NCBI GenBank assembly: GCA_045650425.1
Contig: JAZRRD010000083.1
Span: 1-63,746, forward strand
Source of the DNA: RGIG1752 sp045650425
GTDB taxonomy: Bacteria; Bacillota_I; Bacilli_A; RF39; UBA660
DNA length: 63,746 nt
Reading direction: 5' to 3'
Shown one piece after another: positions 6,693 to 16,267 of this stretch. A model generated the notes under the pieces. That model saw only the letters and a list, made by a program, of their open reading frames with translations. It did no database searches and had not been told where the DNA came from. Positions within the stretch are counted from its first letter, which is position 1; every line of letters begins with the position of its first letter. The translations under genes were made by a program, and so were the position numbers.

Positions 6693-8039
6693 ATGTATGA
6701 CACTATATGTGCTATTTCAACATCTTTAGGAGTGGGAGCTATATCCATAATCAGAATGAGTGGAGATAGATCACTTGAAATAATAAATAATATTTTTTCA
6801 GGTAAAAAAATAACTTCTGAAAGTCATAAAACTATTAGTTATGGGAATATTGTTTATAATAATGAAATAATTGATGAAGTCTTAGTTATGGTAATGGTGA
6901 GTCCAAAATCATACACATGCGAAGATGTAGTAGAAATAAATTGTCATGGTGGAATAGCCACAACAAAAAAAATATTAAATATTTTGCTAGAAAATGGTTG
7001 TCGTTTAGCAGAAAAAGGTGAATTTACCAAAAGAGCATTTTTAAATGGTAGAATAGATCTAACTCAAGCAGAGGCAGTAAACGATTTACTAATTGCGGAA
7101 ACCGATAAAAAAAGAAAATTGGCATTAAATTCAATGAAGGGTTTATTATATAATAAAATAAATAGTGTTAGAAAGATCTTAGGTGACCTCTTATCTAATA
7201 TTGAAGTAAATATTGATTTTCCCGAATATGAAGACAATTTGATAATTACAGAAAGTATTGTTAAAGAAAGAATTACTAAAATATTACAAGATTTAAAACA
7301 AATAGAAACAAACTCAAATCAAAATAAAATCGTTACTTCTGGTATAAATGTAGCATTAATCGGAAGTCCAAATGTTGGAAAAAGTAGTTTATTAAATGCC
7401 TTTTTAGATGAAGAAAAAGCAATAGTTACTGATATTGCTGGGACAACCCGAGATATAGTTGAGGGAAAATGTTTATTAAATGAAATAGAAATAAATTTTA
7501 TAGACACTGCCGGAATTAGAAAAACAAATGATTTAGTTGAACAAATTGGGGTAGAAAAAAGTAAAAAAGTTATGGATATAGCATCTCTTGTAATACTGAT
7601 ATTGGATGGAAGTAGAGACTTAAATGAAGAAGAAAAAGAAATATTAAATAAAATTGACAGCAATAGAACGATTATTTTTATCAATAAAAACGACTTGGAT
7701 ATTAATTTAAATTTAAACACAGATATTCCAGTGGTTTTTGGAAATACTAAATCAATTGATGGAATTAGTGAATTGAAAAATGAAATAATTGAAATGTTTA
7801 ATTTAGATAAGATAGTTATTGATGATAATTCATTAATAAGTAATGTTAGACAAGAAAATTTAATAAAAGAAAGTTTAAATAAATTAGAAGATGTTTTAAA
7901 TAACGTTGAAATAATGCCAGTAGATATGTTAGCAATTGATATAAAAATAGCTTGGGAATTATTAGGCAAAATAACTGGAGAAAGTTATGAAGATGAATTA
8001 ATAGATATTTTATTTAAAAACTTCTGTTTAGGAAAGTAA
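6693..8039 (+). CDS. mnmE: tRNA modification GTPase MnmE
   Basis: MnmE works with MnmG to install (carboxymethyl)aminomethyl groups on U34 of certain tRNAs, using tetrahydrofolate and FAD. The 448-residue protein has the N-terminal folate-binding domain (TICAISTSLGVGAISIIRMSG), a helical domain, and the inserted Ras-like G domain with G1 GSPNVGKSS (about residue 221), G2 GTTRD, G3 DTAG and G4 NKND. It ends in FCLGK, with the conserved C-terminal cysteine. First gene of a transcription unit with mnmG, rsmG and noc, the order found in Bacillus. Confidence 0.97.
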   Translation: MYDTICAISTSLGVGAISIIRMSGDRSLEIINNIFSGKKITSESHKTISYGNIVYNNEIIDEVLVMVMVSPKSYTCEDVVEINCHGGIATTKKILNILLENGCRLAEKGEFTKRAFLNGRIDLTQAEAVNDLLIAETDKKRKLALNSMKGLLYNKINSVRKILGDLLSNIEVNIDFPEYEDNLIITESIVKERITKILQDLKQIETNSNQNKIVTSGINVALIGSPNVGKSSLLNAFLDEEKAIVTDIAGTTRDIVEGKCLLNEIEINFIDTAGIRKTNDLVEQIGVEKSKKVMDIASLVILILDGSRDLNEEEKEILNKIDSNRTIIFINKNDLDINLNLNTDIPVVFGNTKSIDGISELKNEIIEMFNLDKIVIDDNSLISNVRQENLIKESLNKLEDVLNNVEIMPVDMLAIDIKIAWELLGKITGESYEDELIDILFKNFCLGK

Positions 8040-8048
8040 GGAATAAAT

Positions 8049-9908
8049 ATGAATTATGATGTAATAGTAGTTGGAGGAGGACATGCAGGCTGTGAAGCTG
8101 CAAATATAACAGCCTTCAAAAAAAAGAATGTTGCTTTAATAACTTCTAATATAAACAATATTGCAGATATGCCTTGTAATCCATCAATTGGTGGTACAGC
8201 TAAAGGAATTATTGTAAGAGAAATCGACGCATTAGGTGGAATTATGGGAAAAATAGCAGATAAATCTCATTTTCAAATAAAAATGCTAAATGATGCCAAA
8301 GGGCCTGCTGTAAGAAGTTTAAGGGCTCAAGCTGATAAAAAAGTTTATCCAAGAAATATGCTAACGCATTTAAAAATGTTTGATAATTTGGATATTGTTG
8401 AGTCAATGGTTGAAGATTTAATTATCGAAGATAATAATGTAAAGGGAGTAATTTTACATGATGGGACAAGAATTTTTGGTAAAACAGTTATTCTTACAAC
8501 AGGAACGTACCTAAAAGCTAATATATTAATAGGTTCTAAGAATATTCCAGAAGGGCCACATGGAGAAAAAAGATCTAATAGTTTAAGTGATAATCTAAAA
8601 AAATATGGATTCAAAATTCAAAGGCTTAAAACCGGAACACCGCCAAGAATTAAATCATCATCTATAGATTTTTCAGTAATGCAAGAAGAACTTGGAGCCC
8701 AAAAACCTTATACTTTTAGTTTAGATAATGATGCTTTGTATGATGTTAATAAACAAGAAAAATGTTATTTAATTTATACAAATGAAAATACACATAAAAT
8801 TATTTTAGAAAATTTATCAAAATCAAGTATGTATGGAGGACATGTAACTGGTATAGGTCCTAGATATTGCCCATCCATAGAAGATAAGCTAGTCAGATTT
8901 AGTGATAAATCTAGACATCAGCTTTTCTTAGAACCGGAAAGTAAAGAGTATGATGATTGGTATCTACAAGGTTTTTCTACAAGTATGCCTGAAGAAATAC
9001 AAGAAAAAATGGTTCACAGTTTACCTGGATTAGAAAATGCAATAATCACTAAGTATGCTTATGCCATTGAATATGATGCTATCGATCCTCTACAAATAAA
9101 TGCCAGTTTAGAAACAAAAGTTATAAACAATTTATTTACTGCGGGACAAATTAATGGTACTAGCGGATATGAAGAAGCAGCTGCTCAAGGATTAATTGCA
9201 GGTATTAACGCAATTAGTTTATTAGAAGAAAAAGAACCGTTAATTCTAAAAAGAGATGAGGCATATATTGGAGTTTTAATAGATGATTTAGTTACAAAAG
9301 GTACTCAAGAACCTTATAGAATGTTAACATCTCGTGCAGAATTCAGGCTTATATTAAGACACGATAATGCAGATTTAAGATTAAGAGAAATAGCTAACAA
9401 TTATGGATTATTAAATGAAGAACAATATCAAAGATATTTAACTAAAAAAAATAATATTCAAAATCTAATTCAAATATTAAAAGAAAATAATTTAAAAATA
9501 AACGATGAAATAAAACAGATTTTCATAAATCATAATATTAACATACCTCAAACTAATATATCTTTTTATGAATTATTAAAAAGACCAGAAATAAAGATTG
9601 ATTTTATATCAAATTTTATTGATATTAATAATTATAAAAATGTATTTGAAGATGTAGAAATAGAAATAAAATATGAAGGATATATTAAAAAAGCATATAA
9701 AGAAAGTGAAAAACTTAGAAAAACTGAAGAGAAAAAAATTCCATCCGATATTGATTATGACGATATAAAAAACTTAGCAAATGAAGCGAGACAAAAACTA
9801 AAAGAAATTAGACCACTTACGCTGTCTCAAGCTTCTAGAATCAGTGGAGTCAATCCAGTAGATATTTCAATATTATCAATTTATTTAAAGAAAGAATATG
9901 GTAAATAA
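8049..9908 (+). CDS. mnmG: tRNA uridine-5-carboxymethylaminomethyl modification enzyme MnmG (GidA)
   Basis: Partner of MnmE in wobble-uridine modification; an FAD-binding oxidoreductase. The 619-residue product begins with a dinucleotide-binding fold VVGGGHAGCEAA, continues with MPCNPSIGGTAKGIIVREIDALGG (the GidA signature) and GPAVRSLRAQADK, has GQINGTSGYEEAAAQGL near residue 365, and ends with the helical MnmE-binding domain containing ALTxxQASRISGV-like PLTLSQASRISGVNP. Length is standard. Its stop overlaps the rsmG start by 1 nt. Confidence 0.98.
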   Translation: MNYDVIVVGGGHAGCEAANITAFKKKNVALITSNINNIADMPCNPSIGGTAKGIIVREIDALGGIMGKIADKSHFQIKMLNDAKGPAVRSLRAQADKKVYPRNMLTHLKMFDNLDIVESMVEDLIIEDNNVKGVILHDGTRIFGKTVILTTGTYLKANILIGSKNIPEGPHGEKRSNSLSDNLKKYGFKIQRLKTGTPPRIKSSSIDFSVMQEELGAQKPYTFSLDNDALYDVNKQEKCYLIYTNENTHKIILENLSKSSMYGGHVTGIGPRYCPSIEDKLVRFSDKSRHQLFLEPESKEYDDWYLQGFSTSMPEEIQEKMVHSLPGLENAIITKYAYAIEYDAIDPLQINASLETKVINNLFTAGQINGTSGYEEAAAQGLIAGINAISLLEEKEPLILKRDEAYIGVLIDDLVTKGTQEPYRMLTSRAEFRLILRHDNADLRLREIANNYGLLNEEQYQRYLTKKNNIQNLIQILKENNLKINDEIKQIFINHNINIPQTNISFYELLKRPEIKIDFISNFIDINNYKNVFEDVEIEIKYEGYIKKAYKESEKLRKTEEKKIPSDIDYDDIKNLANEARQKLKEIRPLTLSQASRISGVNPVDISILSIYLKKEYGK

Positions 9909-10618
9909 TGAACAAAGAAGAGTTTTATAAAAAATTAGAAGAAAATAATATCCTACTTACCGAATATCAAAAAGAACAATTTAAAATATATTGTGAATAT
10001 CTTTTAGATTATAATAAACACACAAACTTAACTGCAATCAAAGATGAAGAAGGTGTATATTTAAAGCATTTTTATGATTCTGCAAGCGTAGCATTTATCT
10101 ATGATCTAAAAGAAGAAAAAATTTTAGATATTGGTACAGGCGCTGGATTTCCTGGAGTTGTGTTAAAAATATTATTTCCTCGAATTAATTTAACCTTAAT
10201 TGATTCAAATAATAAAAAAACAACTTTTTTAAAAAACTTATTAGAAAAAATAAATATAAATGATGTGAAGGTCCTAAATGATAGGGTTGAAAATATTAAA
10301 GATAAAGAAAGTTTTGATATTGTTATTTCAAGAGCCGTCTCAGAACTTAGAATTTTAGCAGAATTATCTTTACCATACTTAATTATTGGAGGTAAAGTCA
10401 TTGCTTTAAAATCTCATGTTGACGAAGAAATTCAAAAAGCCAAAGAAACAATTGAAATTTTAGGTGGTTCAAGTGCTAAAATTATTGATTTAAATATATC
10501 TAATATGTTAGGTAAAAGATGTTTGGTTGAAATTATAAAAGAAAAAAATACCCCTGAAATATATCCTAGAGTATATGATAAAATTTTGAAATACCCATTG
10601 AAAAAAATAACTAAGTAG
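9908..10618 (+). CDS. rsmG: 16S rRNA (guanine-527-N7)-methyltransferase RsmG (GidB)
   Basis: RsmG methylates G527 of 16S rRNA using S-adenosylmethionine. The 236-residue protein has the family motifs NLTAIKDEEGVYLKHFYDS (residues about 39-57), the SAM-binding motif ILDIGTGAGFPGVVLKI, and VISRAVSELRILAEL. Length is normal. It overlaps the last base of mnmG and precedes noc, the conserved Bacillus order. Confidence 0.97.
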   Translation: MNKEEFYKKLEENNILLTEYQKEQFKIYCEYLLDYNKHTNLTAIKDEEGVYLKHFYDSASVAFIYDLKEEKILDIGTGAGFPGVVLKILFPRINLTLIDSNNKKTTFLKNLLEKININDVKVLNDRVENIKDKESFDIVISRAVSELRILAELSLPYLIIGGKVIALKSHVDEEIQKAKETIEILGGSSAKIIDLNISNMLGKRCLVEIIKEKNTPEIYPRVYDKILKYPLKKITK

Positions 10619-10657
10619 GATAAAATAAAAAGAGAATAATAAGAAGGGGCTGATAAT

Positions 10658-11761
10658 ATGAATCCGCCAAAAGAAATTTTACAAATCCCTGTCGAGGATA
10701 TAATTCCTAATAGATTTCAACCTAGAATTTCATTCGATGAAAAGGCTTTAAATGATTTAGCTTCATCAATAAAACAACATGGAATAATTCAACCGTTAGT
10801 TGTTAGAAGATTAGGTGAAAAATATGAAATTATTGCTGGAGAAAGAAGATATAAAGCTGCAACTAGAGCTGGGCTTACATCTGTTCCTGCTGTAATTACA
10901 GAAATAGATGATAGAACAAGCGCAGAAGTTGCTTTAGTTGAAAATGTTCAAAGAAAAGACTTAACAGCTATCGAAGAAGCAAGAAGTTATAAAAATCTTT
11001 TAGAGAAAAATGGTATGACTCAAGAAGAAATTGCTAAAAAAATGGGCATAAGTCAATCAGCTGTAGCAAATAAACTTAGACTTTTAAATTTATCTGAAAG
11101 AGTTCAAGAGGCTTTATTAAACGAAAAAATCTCAGAAAGACATGCTCGTTCATTACTAGTATTAAGTAACCAAGAAGAACAAGATAAATGGTTAGATAAA
11201 ATCATTAACGAACGTTTAACTGTTAGACAATTAGATACTTTAATAAAAAAAGAAACTGAAACTGAAAGTGAAGCTGAAGAAGATGTTCCTCTTGTTAATA
11301 TAGAACAAACTATTGAAGATATTAAAAATAATGCTACAGATATCATTAGTTATGTTAATGAAGATGTAAATTCTGTAGAAAATGAAAAACAAGAAAATAG
11401 ATTTTTTAATAATCTAGAAGATGAGCCTGTAAGCATGGGGCCAACATCTCCAATTGGTTCTCCTGTGATGCCTGTCTTTAGCATCAATGAAGAACAGCCA
11501 CAGACTATAGAAACAACCCCAAAAGTATTTGATGATATAGAACTTTTAGATGTAGATATACCAATACAAAGTGAAAGCTTGGAAGAAAGTCAAGATATAG
11601 AAGTTATATCGGAAGAACCATCTGAAACTTCAAGTTTGGGAGATATAATAAGTTCACTAAGAAGCAAAATAAATGAACTAAATATTAACGAAAATATAAA
11701 TTTTGAAGAACTTGATCTAGGTGATAGTTATAAAATAAATATTACTATAATCAAAAAATAA
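10658..11761 (+). CDS. noc: Nucleoid occlusion protein Noc / ParB-family CTPase
   Basis: ParB-family CTP-dependent DNA clamp. The N-terminal domain has EILQIPVEDIIPNRFQPR, almost identical to the Noc-specific start, then the CTP-binding GERRYKAA motif (about residues 67-74), ENVQRKDLTAIEEA and the helix-turn-helix MSQSAVANKLRLL-like region (IGISQSAVANKLRLL type). The last ~35 residues end INITIIKK, like the Noc dimerisation tail. Two oddities: the protein begins directly at MNPPKEIL and so lacks the amphipathic N-terminal helix that tethers B. subtilis Noc to the membrane, and an acidic, low-complexity insert of roughly 130 residues (about 197-330) separates the DNA-binding and dimerisation parts. 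Position after rsmG is that of noc. No soj/spo0J pair follows, so it might also serve as the ParB. Confidence 0.88.
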   Translation: MNPPKEILQIPVEDIIPNRFQPRISFDEKALNDLASSIKQHGIIQPLVVRRLGEKYEIIAGERRYKAATRAGLTSVPAVITEIDDRTSAEVALVENVQRKDLTAIEEARSYKNLLEKNGMTQEEIAKKMGISQSAVANKLRLLNLSERVQEALLNEKISERHARSLLVLSNQEEQDKWLDKIINERLTVRQLDTLIKKETETESEAEEDVPLVNIEQTIEDIKNNATDIISYVNEDVNSVENEKQENRFFNNLEDEPVSMGPTSPIGSPVMPVFSINEEQPQTIETTPKVFDDIELLDVDIPIQSESLEESQDIEVISEEPSETSSLGDIISSLRSKINELNINENINFEELDLGDSYKINITIIKK

Positions 11762-11789
11762 CATATATCCAAAAAATATATGTTTTTTT
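11761..11789. terminator. Bidirectional terminator between noc and the PBP gene
   Basis: ACATATAT (11761-11768) pairs perfectly with ATATATGT (11776-11783), loop CCAAAAA; T runs follow on both strands. It serves noc on the plus strand and the convergent PBP gene on the minus strand, overlapping the noc stop codon by one base and the end of the PBP gene. Confidence 0.75.
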
Positions 11790-13716
11790 ATTCTTCTTTA
11801 AAGACATAATTCTCTGTGCCTTTTACATAATAGTAAATTGCCGAATTAGATGTATTAATAGCCTCTTCTCCCGTTATAGCATTTTTAGGAATACCTATAA
11901 CGTTTTTTGGAGTTTCATACCAAACTTCACTCCGCTCTTCAAAGACTGATGATACAGTATCAGCAAAAATATTTCGTGTATATACATTCTTGCTTAATTC
12001 TAAATCACTCGCGTCATCATATCCAATCCAAACTAACATCATAATCTCAGGATTATAACCAGCTAAATAAAAATCTGTGCCAGTTGTTCCTGTTTTAATA
12101 GCATATTTTTGATCCAATTTATCTGCAATATTTAAAGCTGATGGTGTTGCATAATCTATGAAGTTAGCATTGGTGGTATTGGTCATCATTTCGTTTAATA
12201 TATATGTGTAATTTGGATTTAAAACTAAGTCATCTTCTAATTGGCGACTATATAATATGTTGCCATCTAAATCTTCTACCTTATTTATAAAATGAATGTC
12301 TCTTTTATATCCACCACTTGCGAATGTTGTATAACCTCTAGCATAATCTAACATGCTAATTTCCCCTGTACCTAAAGCTAATGAAGGGACTGCTAATAAC
12401 TCTGCCTCTATCCCGGTTCTATGTGCAACCTCCACTAAAGTTTCAGGGCCTAAATACATATTCGTTTTTACTGCGTATATATTATCAGATAAAGCTAAAG
12501 CAGCAGCCATAGTAATAGGTTTGTTTGCATATTTATCTTTATAATTAGTGGGCGAATAAGTTTTATCCGCAGACAAAGTAAATGTTGTAGCTTCGCTTGT
12601 AAATGTAGATGACGAAACAAAATTATTTTCTAAAGCGGCATAATATAAAAATGGTTTCATAGTAGAACCTACTTGTCTTTTTGCTCTTGTCGCTCGATTA
12701 TATTGGCTTAAAGCATAATCTTTTCCTCCAACAAGTCCCAATACCCCACCAGTATCTGGATTAACAACAATGCTTGCTACCTGAATTTTTTCGTCATTAG
12801 CTAAGTTTTTTAAAACTGCATCCTCTAAAGAATTTTGAACTTCCCAATCTAAATTAGTATATATTTTTAATCCACCACTATCTATTAAGGAGTTCGGAAT
12901 ACTTTTAATTTCATTTAATTCATCCATAACAGCATCCCGGTAATACATAACTAAGTCTGAAGTTTTATTATTAGTGTTTTTTAAAATATCAATTTTTTCT
13001 TTAAATAAATCATTATAAGTGTTTTCATCAATTAAATTATTATTAAGCATCGATTTAGCTACTACTTTAGCCCTTTTTATTGATTTATCATAATTGCTTA
13101 CAGGATTGTAATTACTTGGATTTTTAGAAATTCCTGCCAAAATAATAGCCTCTTCTAAATTTAATTCTGAAGGTTCTTTATCAAAATAGTAATTACTAGC
13201 ATTTTTAATTCCATAATTTCCTTGTCCATAATTAATAGTATTTAAATACCCTTCTAAAATTTCATCTTTATCATAGTTAATTTCCAATTGCATAGTTAAA
13301 AAAGCCTCTTCAAACTTTCTTTTCCATGTCTGACCAAAATCAAGATATAAATTTTTTACATACTGCTGAGATATAGTTGAAGCGCCTTGGGTTATATTTT
13401 GGTTTTTAATATTTATATACATAGCTTTCATTATTCTTAAAAAATCAAAACCTTGATGAGAATAAAAGTTTTTATCTTCAATACTAATTGTAGCATCAAT
13501 TAAATTTTGGCTTATATCCTTTAATTCAGTCCAATTATCACTACTTGAACCTTGACTAACAAGTTTATTATTATTATCAAATATTTGAAAACTATTAGCA
13601 GTTCTTAGTTCTAATTTAGGTAAAAGGGCTGCATAAAAATATACACCGATAATACCTACCATCATAACAATAAACATAAACATACTAAATTTTGTTAAGC
13701 GATAAATTATTTTCAT
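11788..13716 (-). CDS. Class A penicillin-binding protein (bifunctional peptidoglycan synthase)
   Basis: Polymerises glycan strands and cross-links peptides at the cell surface. A single N-terminal membrane helix (FSMFMFIVMMVGIIGVYFYAA) anchors the protein. The glycosyltransferase domain (GT51) shows ATISIEDKNFYSHQGFD with the catalytic glutamate, QGASTISQQ and KRKFEEAFLTMQLE. The transpeptidase domain has the active-site serine in GSTMKP, the SDN motif (ALSDNIYA) and KTGTTG. The longest frame starts at 13728 but the ATG at 13716 follows a weak GGTG Shine-Dalgarno, giving 642 residues. It resembles the PbpF/PbpG class more than PonA because it lacks a long C-terminal tail. Convergent with noc and divergent from ywiB. 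Confidence 0.93.
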   Translation of the reverse strand: MKIIYRLTKFSMFMFIVMMVGIIGVYFYAALLPKLELRTANSFQIFDNNNKLVSQGSSSDNWTELKDISQNLIDATISIEDKNFYSHQGFDFLRIMKAMYINIKNQNITQGASTISQQYVKNLYLDFGQTWKRKFEEAFLTMQLEINYDKDEILEGYLNTINYGQGNYGIKNASNYYFDKEPSELNLEEAIILAGISKNPSNYNPVSNYDKSIKRAKVVAKSMLNNNLIDENTYNDLFKEKIDILKNTNNKTSDLVMYYRDAVMDELNEIKSIPNSLIDSGGLKIYTNLDWEVQNSLEDAVLKNLANDEKIQVASIVVNPDTGGVLGLVGGKDYALSQYNRATRAKRQVGSTMKPFLYYAALENNFVSSSTFTSEATTFTLSADKTYSPTNYKDKYANKPITMAAALALSDNIYAVKTNMYLGPETLVEVAHRTGIEAELLAVPSLALGTGEISMLDYARGYTTFASGGYKRDIHFINKVEDLDGNILYSRQLEDDLVLNPNYTYILNEMMTNTTNANFIDYATPSALNIADKLDQKYAIKTGTTGTDFYLAGYNPEIMMLVWIGYDDASDLELSKNVYTRNIFADTVSSVFEERSEVWYETPKNVIGIPKNAITGEEAINTSNSAIYYYVKGTENYVFKEE

Positions 13717-13806
13717 TTTTAACACCATTATTTATTATGATTTAAACTTTTGATTTTATAAGTGCAATAATAAATATTGTATGCTATAATTATTGCGATT
13801 AAAGAG

Positions 13807-14151
13807 GTGATAGCCATAAACACACATTTTAATTGGTTATTTTATAAAAATGATAAACTAATTGAAGAGTATAAAAATTTAAAGATAGTTAATAACATAT
13901 ATCAAGTGAGTAATGAGCTAAAATTATTAAAAGAAAATAACAATTATATTTTAAAAAGAACTGGTGCAGATTACGAAGTGACAATTGATTTTAACAGTAA
14001 ACTCTGTTGTATTAATCTTTTTAAAGAGAATATAATTACGGAATTAGATCTTTTGCAATTAGAAATAGTTGACAAAAAAGATAAACTTACTATAATTTAT
14101 ATGTTAGATATTGATGAAATAAATAAATTAGTCATAGAATTGAAAGAGTGA
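13807..14151 (+). CDS. ywiB: YwiB-like protein (DUF1934), calycin-type beta barrel
   Basis: Protein of unknown role found upstream of argS in Bacillus (ywiB-argS). The middle segment NNYILKRTGADYEVTIDF followed by ELDLLQLEIVDKKDKLTIIYML matches the DUF1934 pattern (xxLxRxGxxxxxxxF, then a beta-strand-rich end). The start is uncertain: the longest frame begins at TTG 13777, but a -10 box TATAAT (13785-13790) lies downstream of that, and the Shine-Dalgarno AAAGAGGTGA (13801-13810) is best placed for an ATA codon at 13816; GTG 13807, given here, lies within the Shine-Dalgarno. No ATG exists in the frame before the conserved part. Ends 4 bp before argS. Confidence 0.72.
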   Translation: MIAINTHFNWLFYKNDKLIEEYKNLKIVNNIYQVSNELKLLKENNNYILKRTGADYEVTIDFNSKLCCINLFKENIITELDLLQLEIVDKKDKLTIIYMLDIDEINKLVIELKE

Positions 14152-14155
14152 TAGT

Positions 14156-15763
14156 ATGAAAGAAAGTTTGAAATTTGAATTAGAAAAGATTATAAATAGT
14201 TTATATAACATCGAAGAGTCAGTTGAAGTTACTATTCCAAATAATAGTGAATTTGGTGATTTTTCAACTAATATTGCATTAAAATTAGCGAAAAAATTAG
14301 GGAAATCTCCAGCTACAATCGCTGAGGAAATAATTGCGAACATTAAGTTGTCTACTATCAAAAATAGTGAAATAAAAATGCCGGGATTTATCAATTTCTT
14401 TGTTGATAACTCATATTTGTATGATAATATTTTTACAGTTTTAAAAGAAAATGAAAATTACGGTCGTAGTAATATAGGAAAAGGAAAGAATTATAATATA
14501 GAGTTTGTTAGTGCTAACCCAACAGGAATTTTACACTTAGGTAATGCAAGAGGTGGAGCATATGGCGATAATTTGGCTAGGATTTTAAAATTTAGTGGCT
14601 ATGATGTTACAAAGGAATATTATATTAATGATGCAGGTAATCAAATTAATAATTTAGGATTATCACTAAGAGCTAGATACTTAAATTTATGCGGAAAAAA
14701 CGAGGAACTACCTGAGAATGGTTATTATGGTCCAGAAATAATTGAAATGGCTAAAAAAATCTATGAAGAACATGGAAAAGAATATATAGCTGCTCCGTTA
14801 GAATTTTATAAAGATTTAGCTACTCAGGAATTATTAAGTAATATAATTAAAGACCTAGAAGAATATGGTGTAACTTATGACGTGTTTACTAGCGAAAGAG
14901 ATATTTATCGAAGATATTCATTACCAGGTATTGTAGAAGAATTAGATAAAAATGGGTATATTTTTGACGAAGATGGCGCAAAATGGTTCAAATCATCGGC
15001 TTTATTGGACGATAAAGACCATGTATTAATAAAAAATGACGGAGCATATACATATCTACTACCAGATATTGCTTATCACACAGACAAATATAAAAGAGGT
15101 TTTACAAAAATAATTGATGTTTTAGGAACAGATCATCATGGATATGTTGCTAGATTAAAAAGCGCTATGAAAGCATTAGGATATGACGAAAATATCGTTG
15201 ATGTTAAATTATTACAATTAGTTAGATTAATGAATGGTAAAGAAATTGTAAAAATGTCAAAACGTACAGGTAATACAGTAACATTAAAGGATTTAATTGA
15301 CGAAGTAGGCGTAAGAGCAGCAAGATATTTCTTTGCAATGAGAAGCTTAGATACTCAAATGGACTTTGATATGGAACTTGCAAAGAAAACATCGAATGAA
15401 AATCCAGTTTATTATGTTTCTTATGCATATGCAAGAATATGTACAATTTTAAAAGATAATGATACAGACATTAAATTTGACAAATTTATGTATTTAAATA
15501 ATAAAAATGTTGAACAATTGCTAAATTGTGTATATAATTTTCCAGAGGTAGTACAAAATGCAGCTTTAAAAGAAATGCCTCATTTAATTACAAATTATGT
15601 ATATGAATTAGCCAATTTATTCCATAACTTCTATTCAAATAATAGAATATTAGTTGATAATCACCAAGAACAAGCTGAAAACATATATTTAATTAAAGCA
15701 GTAAAGATCACAATTAAAAATGCTTTAAACTTAGTTGGTGTTGAGCCATTTGAAAAAATGTAG
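14156..15763 (+). CDS. argS: Arginyl-tRNA synthetase
   Basis: Charges tRNA-Arg. Class Ia synthetase of 535 residues with the N-terminal Add-1 domain, the HIGH-type motif as HLGNARG (about residue 122), KEYYINDAGNQ next to it, and a KMSKR loop (about residue 363), then a C-terminal anticodon-binding helical domain ending VEPFEKM. Slightly shorter than the usual ~555. It follows ywiB by 4 bp and precedes rpoE by 10 bp, an arrangement close to Bacillus. Confidence 0.98.
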   Translation: MKESLKFELEKIINSLYNIEESVEVTIPNNSEFGDFSTNIALKLAKKLGKSPATIAEEIIANIKLSTIKNSEIKMPGFINFFVDNSYLYDNIFTVLKENENYGRSNIGKGKNYNIEFVSANPTGILHLGNARGGAYGDNLARILKFSGYDVTKEYYINDAGNQINNLGLSLRARYLNLCGKNEELPENGYYGPEIIEMAKKIYEEHGKEYIAAPLEFYKDLATQELLSNIIKDLEEYGVTYDVFTSERDIYRRYSLPGIVEELDKNGYIFDEDGAKWFKSSALLDDKDHVLIKNDGAYTYLLPDIAYHTDKYKRGFTKIIDVLGTDHHGYVARLKSAMKALGYDENIVDVKLLQLVRLMNGKEIVKMSKRTGNTVTLKDLIDEVGVRAARYFFAMRSLDTQMDFDMELAKKTSNENPVYYVSYAYARICTILKDNDTDIKFDKFMYLNNKNVEQLLNCVYNFPEVVQNAALKEMPHLITNYVYELANLFHNFYSNNRILVDNHQEQAENIYLIKAVKITIKNALNLVGVEPFEKM

Positions 15764-15773
15764 GAGGAATACT

Positions 15774-16205
15774 ATGAAATTAACAGATTATAATAAAGAT
15801 GAACTTGAATTAATGGGATATGATGACATAGCTATCATCGTTTTACAAGAATCAAAGAAAAAAATGAAAATTACAGACATATTTAAAAAAATATGTGATA
15901 CTTTAGGAATGTCTGAAAGTGAATATGAAAATAAAATAGGTGACTTTTTTGAACTACTATCTACAAATAAAAATTTCATAATGTTAGAAAATGGTTTTTG
16001 GGACTTAAAAAGTAAACATAATTCTAAAGTTATCATTGATGAAGAAGAGGAAGATATCGCGGACGTTACTGAAGAAGAGGAAGATATGGAAGAAAATAAT
16101 GAAGAGGAAGAAGATATCTTTTATGAAACAGACGATGACGAAGTTGAAGATGATTTAAACGACTTAGTAATTATCGATATTGATGAAGAAGAAGCTGAAT
16201 TATAA
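15774..16205 (+). CDS. rpoE: RNA polymerase delta subunit
   Basis: Delta binds Firmicute RNA polymerase, increases its recycling and responsiveness to initiating nucleotide levels. The N-terminal HARE-HTH domain is visible (YDDIAIIVLQESKKKMKITDIFKKICDTLGMS and later NGFWDLKSKH), and the last ~55 residues are a highly acidic D/E tail, as in the family. I chose the ATG at 15774, 5 nt after GGAGG, instead of the longer upstream frame that overlaps argS; product 143 residues. Confidence 0.93.
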   Translation: MKLTDYNKDELELMGYDDIAIIVLQESKKKMKITDIFKKICDTLGMSESEYENKIGDFFELLSTNKNFIMLENGFWDLKSKHNSKVIIDEEEEDIADVTEEEEDMEENNEEEEDIFYETDDDEVEDDLNDLVIIDIDEEEAEL

Positions 16206-16217
16206 TTTAGCTTTTTT
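16192..16217 (+). terminator. Terminator overlapping the end of rpoE
   Basis: AAGCTGAA (16192-16199) pairs with TTTAGCTT (16206-16213, one G-T pair) around TTATAA, followed by T residues. The 5' arm is within the last codons of rpoE. Confidence 0.6.
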
Positions 16218-16231
16218 AATTAAAAAAATTT

Positions 16232-16240
16232 TGTTATAAT
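16232..16240 (+). promoter_or_regulatory. Extended -10 promoter of prfA
   Basis: TGTTATAAT (16232-16240) is a perfect extended -10; no good -35 is seen at the right distance. It sits 27 bp before the prfA ATG. Confidence 0.5.
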
Positions 16241-16267
16241 ATCAAAGAAAGAAAGAGATTGATTTTT

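Noticed and set aside
7319..7969. Minus-strand 216-codon frame opposite mnmE
   Set aside because: Antisense shadow of a well-conserved gene; Ser/Ile/Phe-rich composition typical of reversed AT-rich coding sequence.
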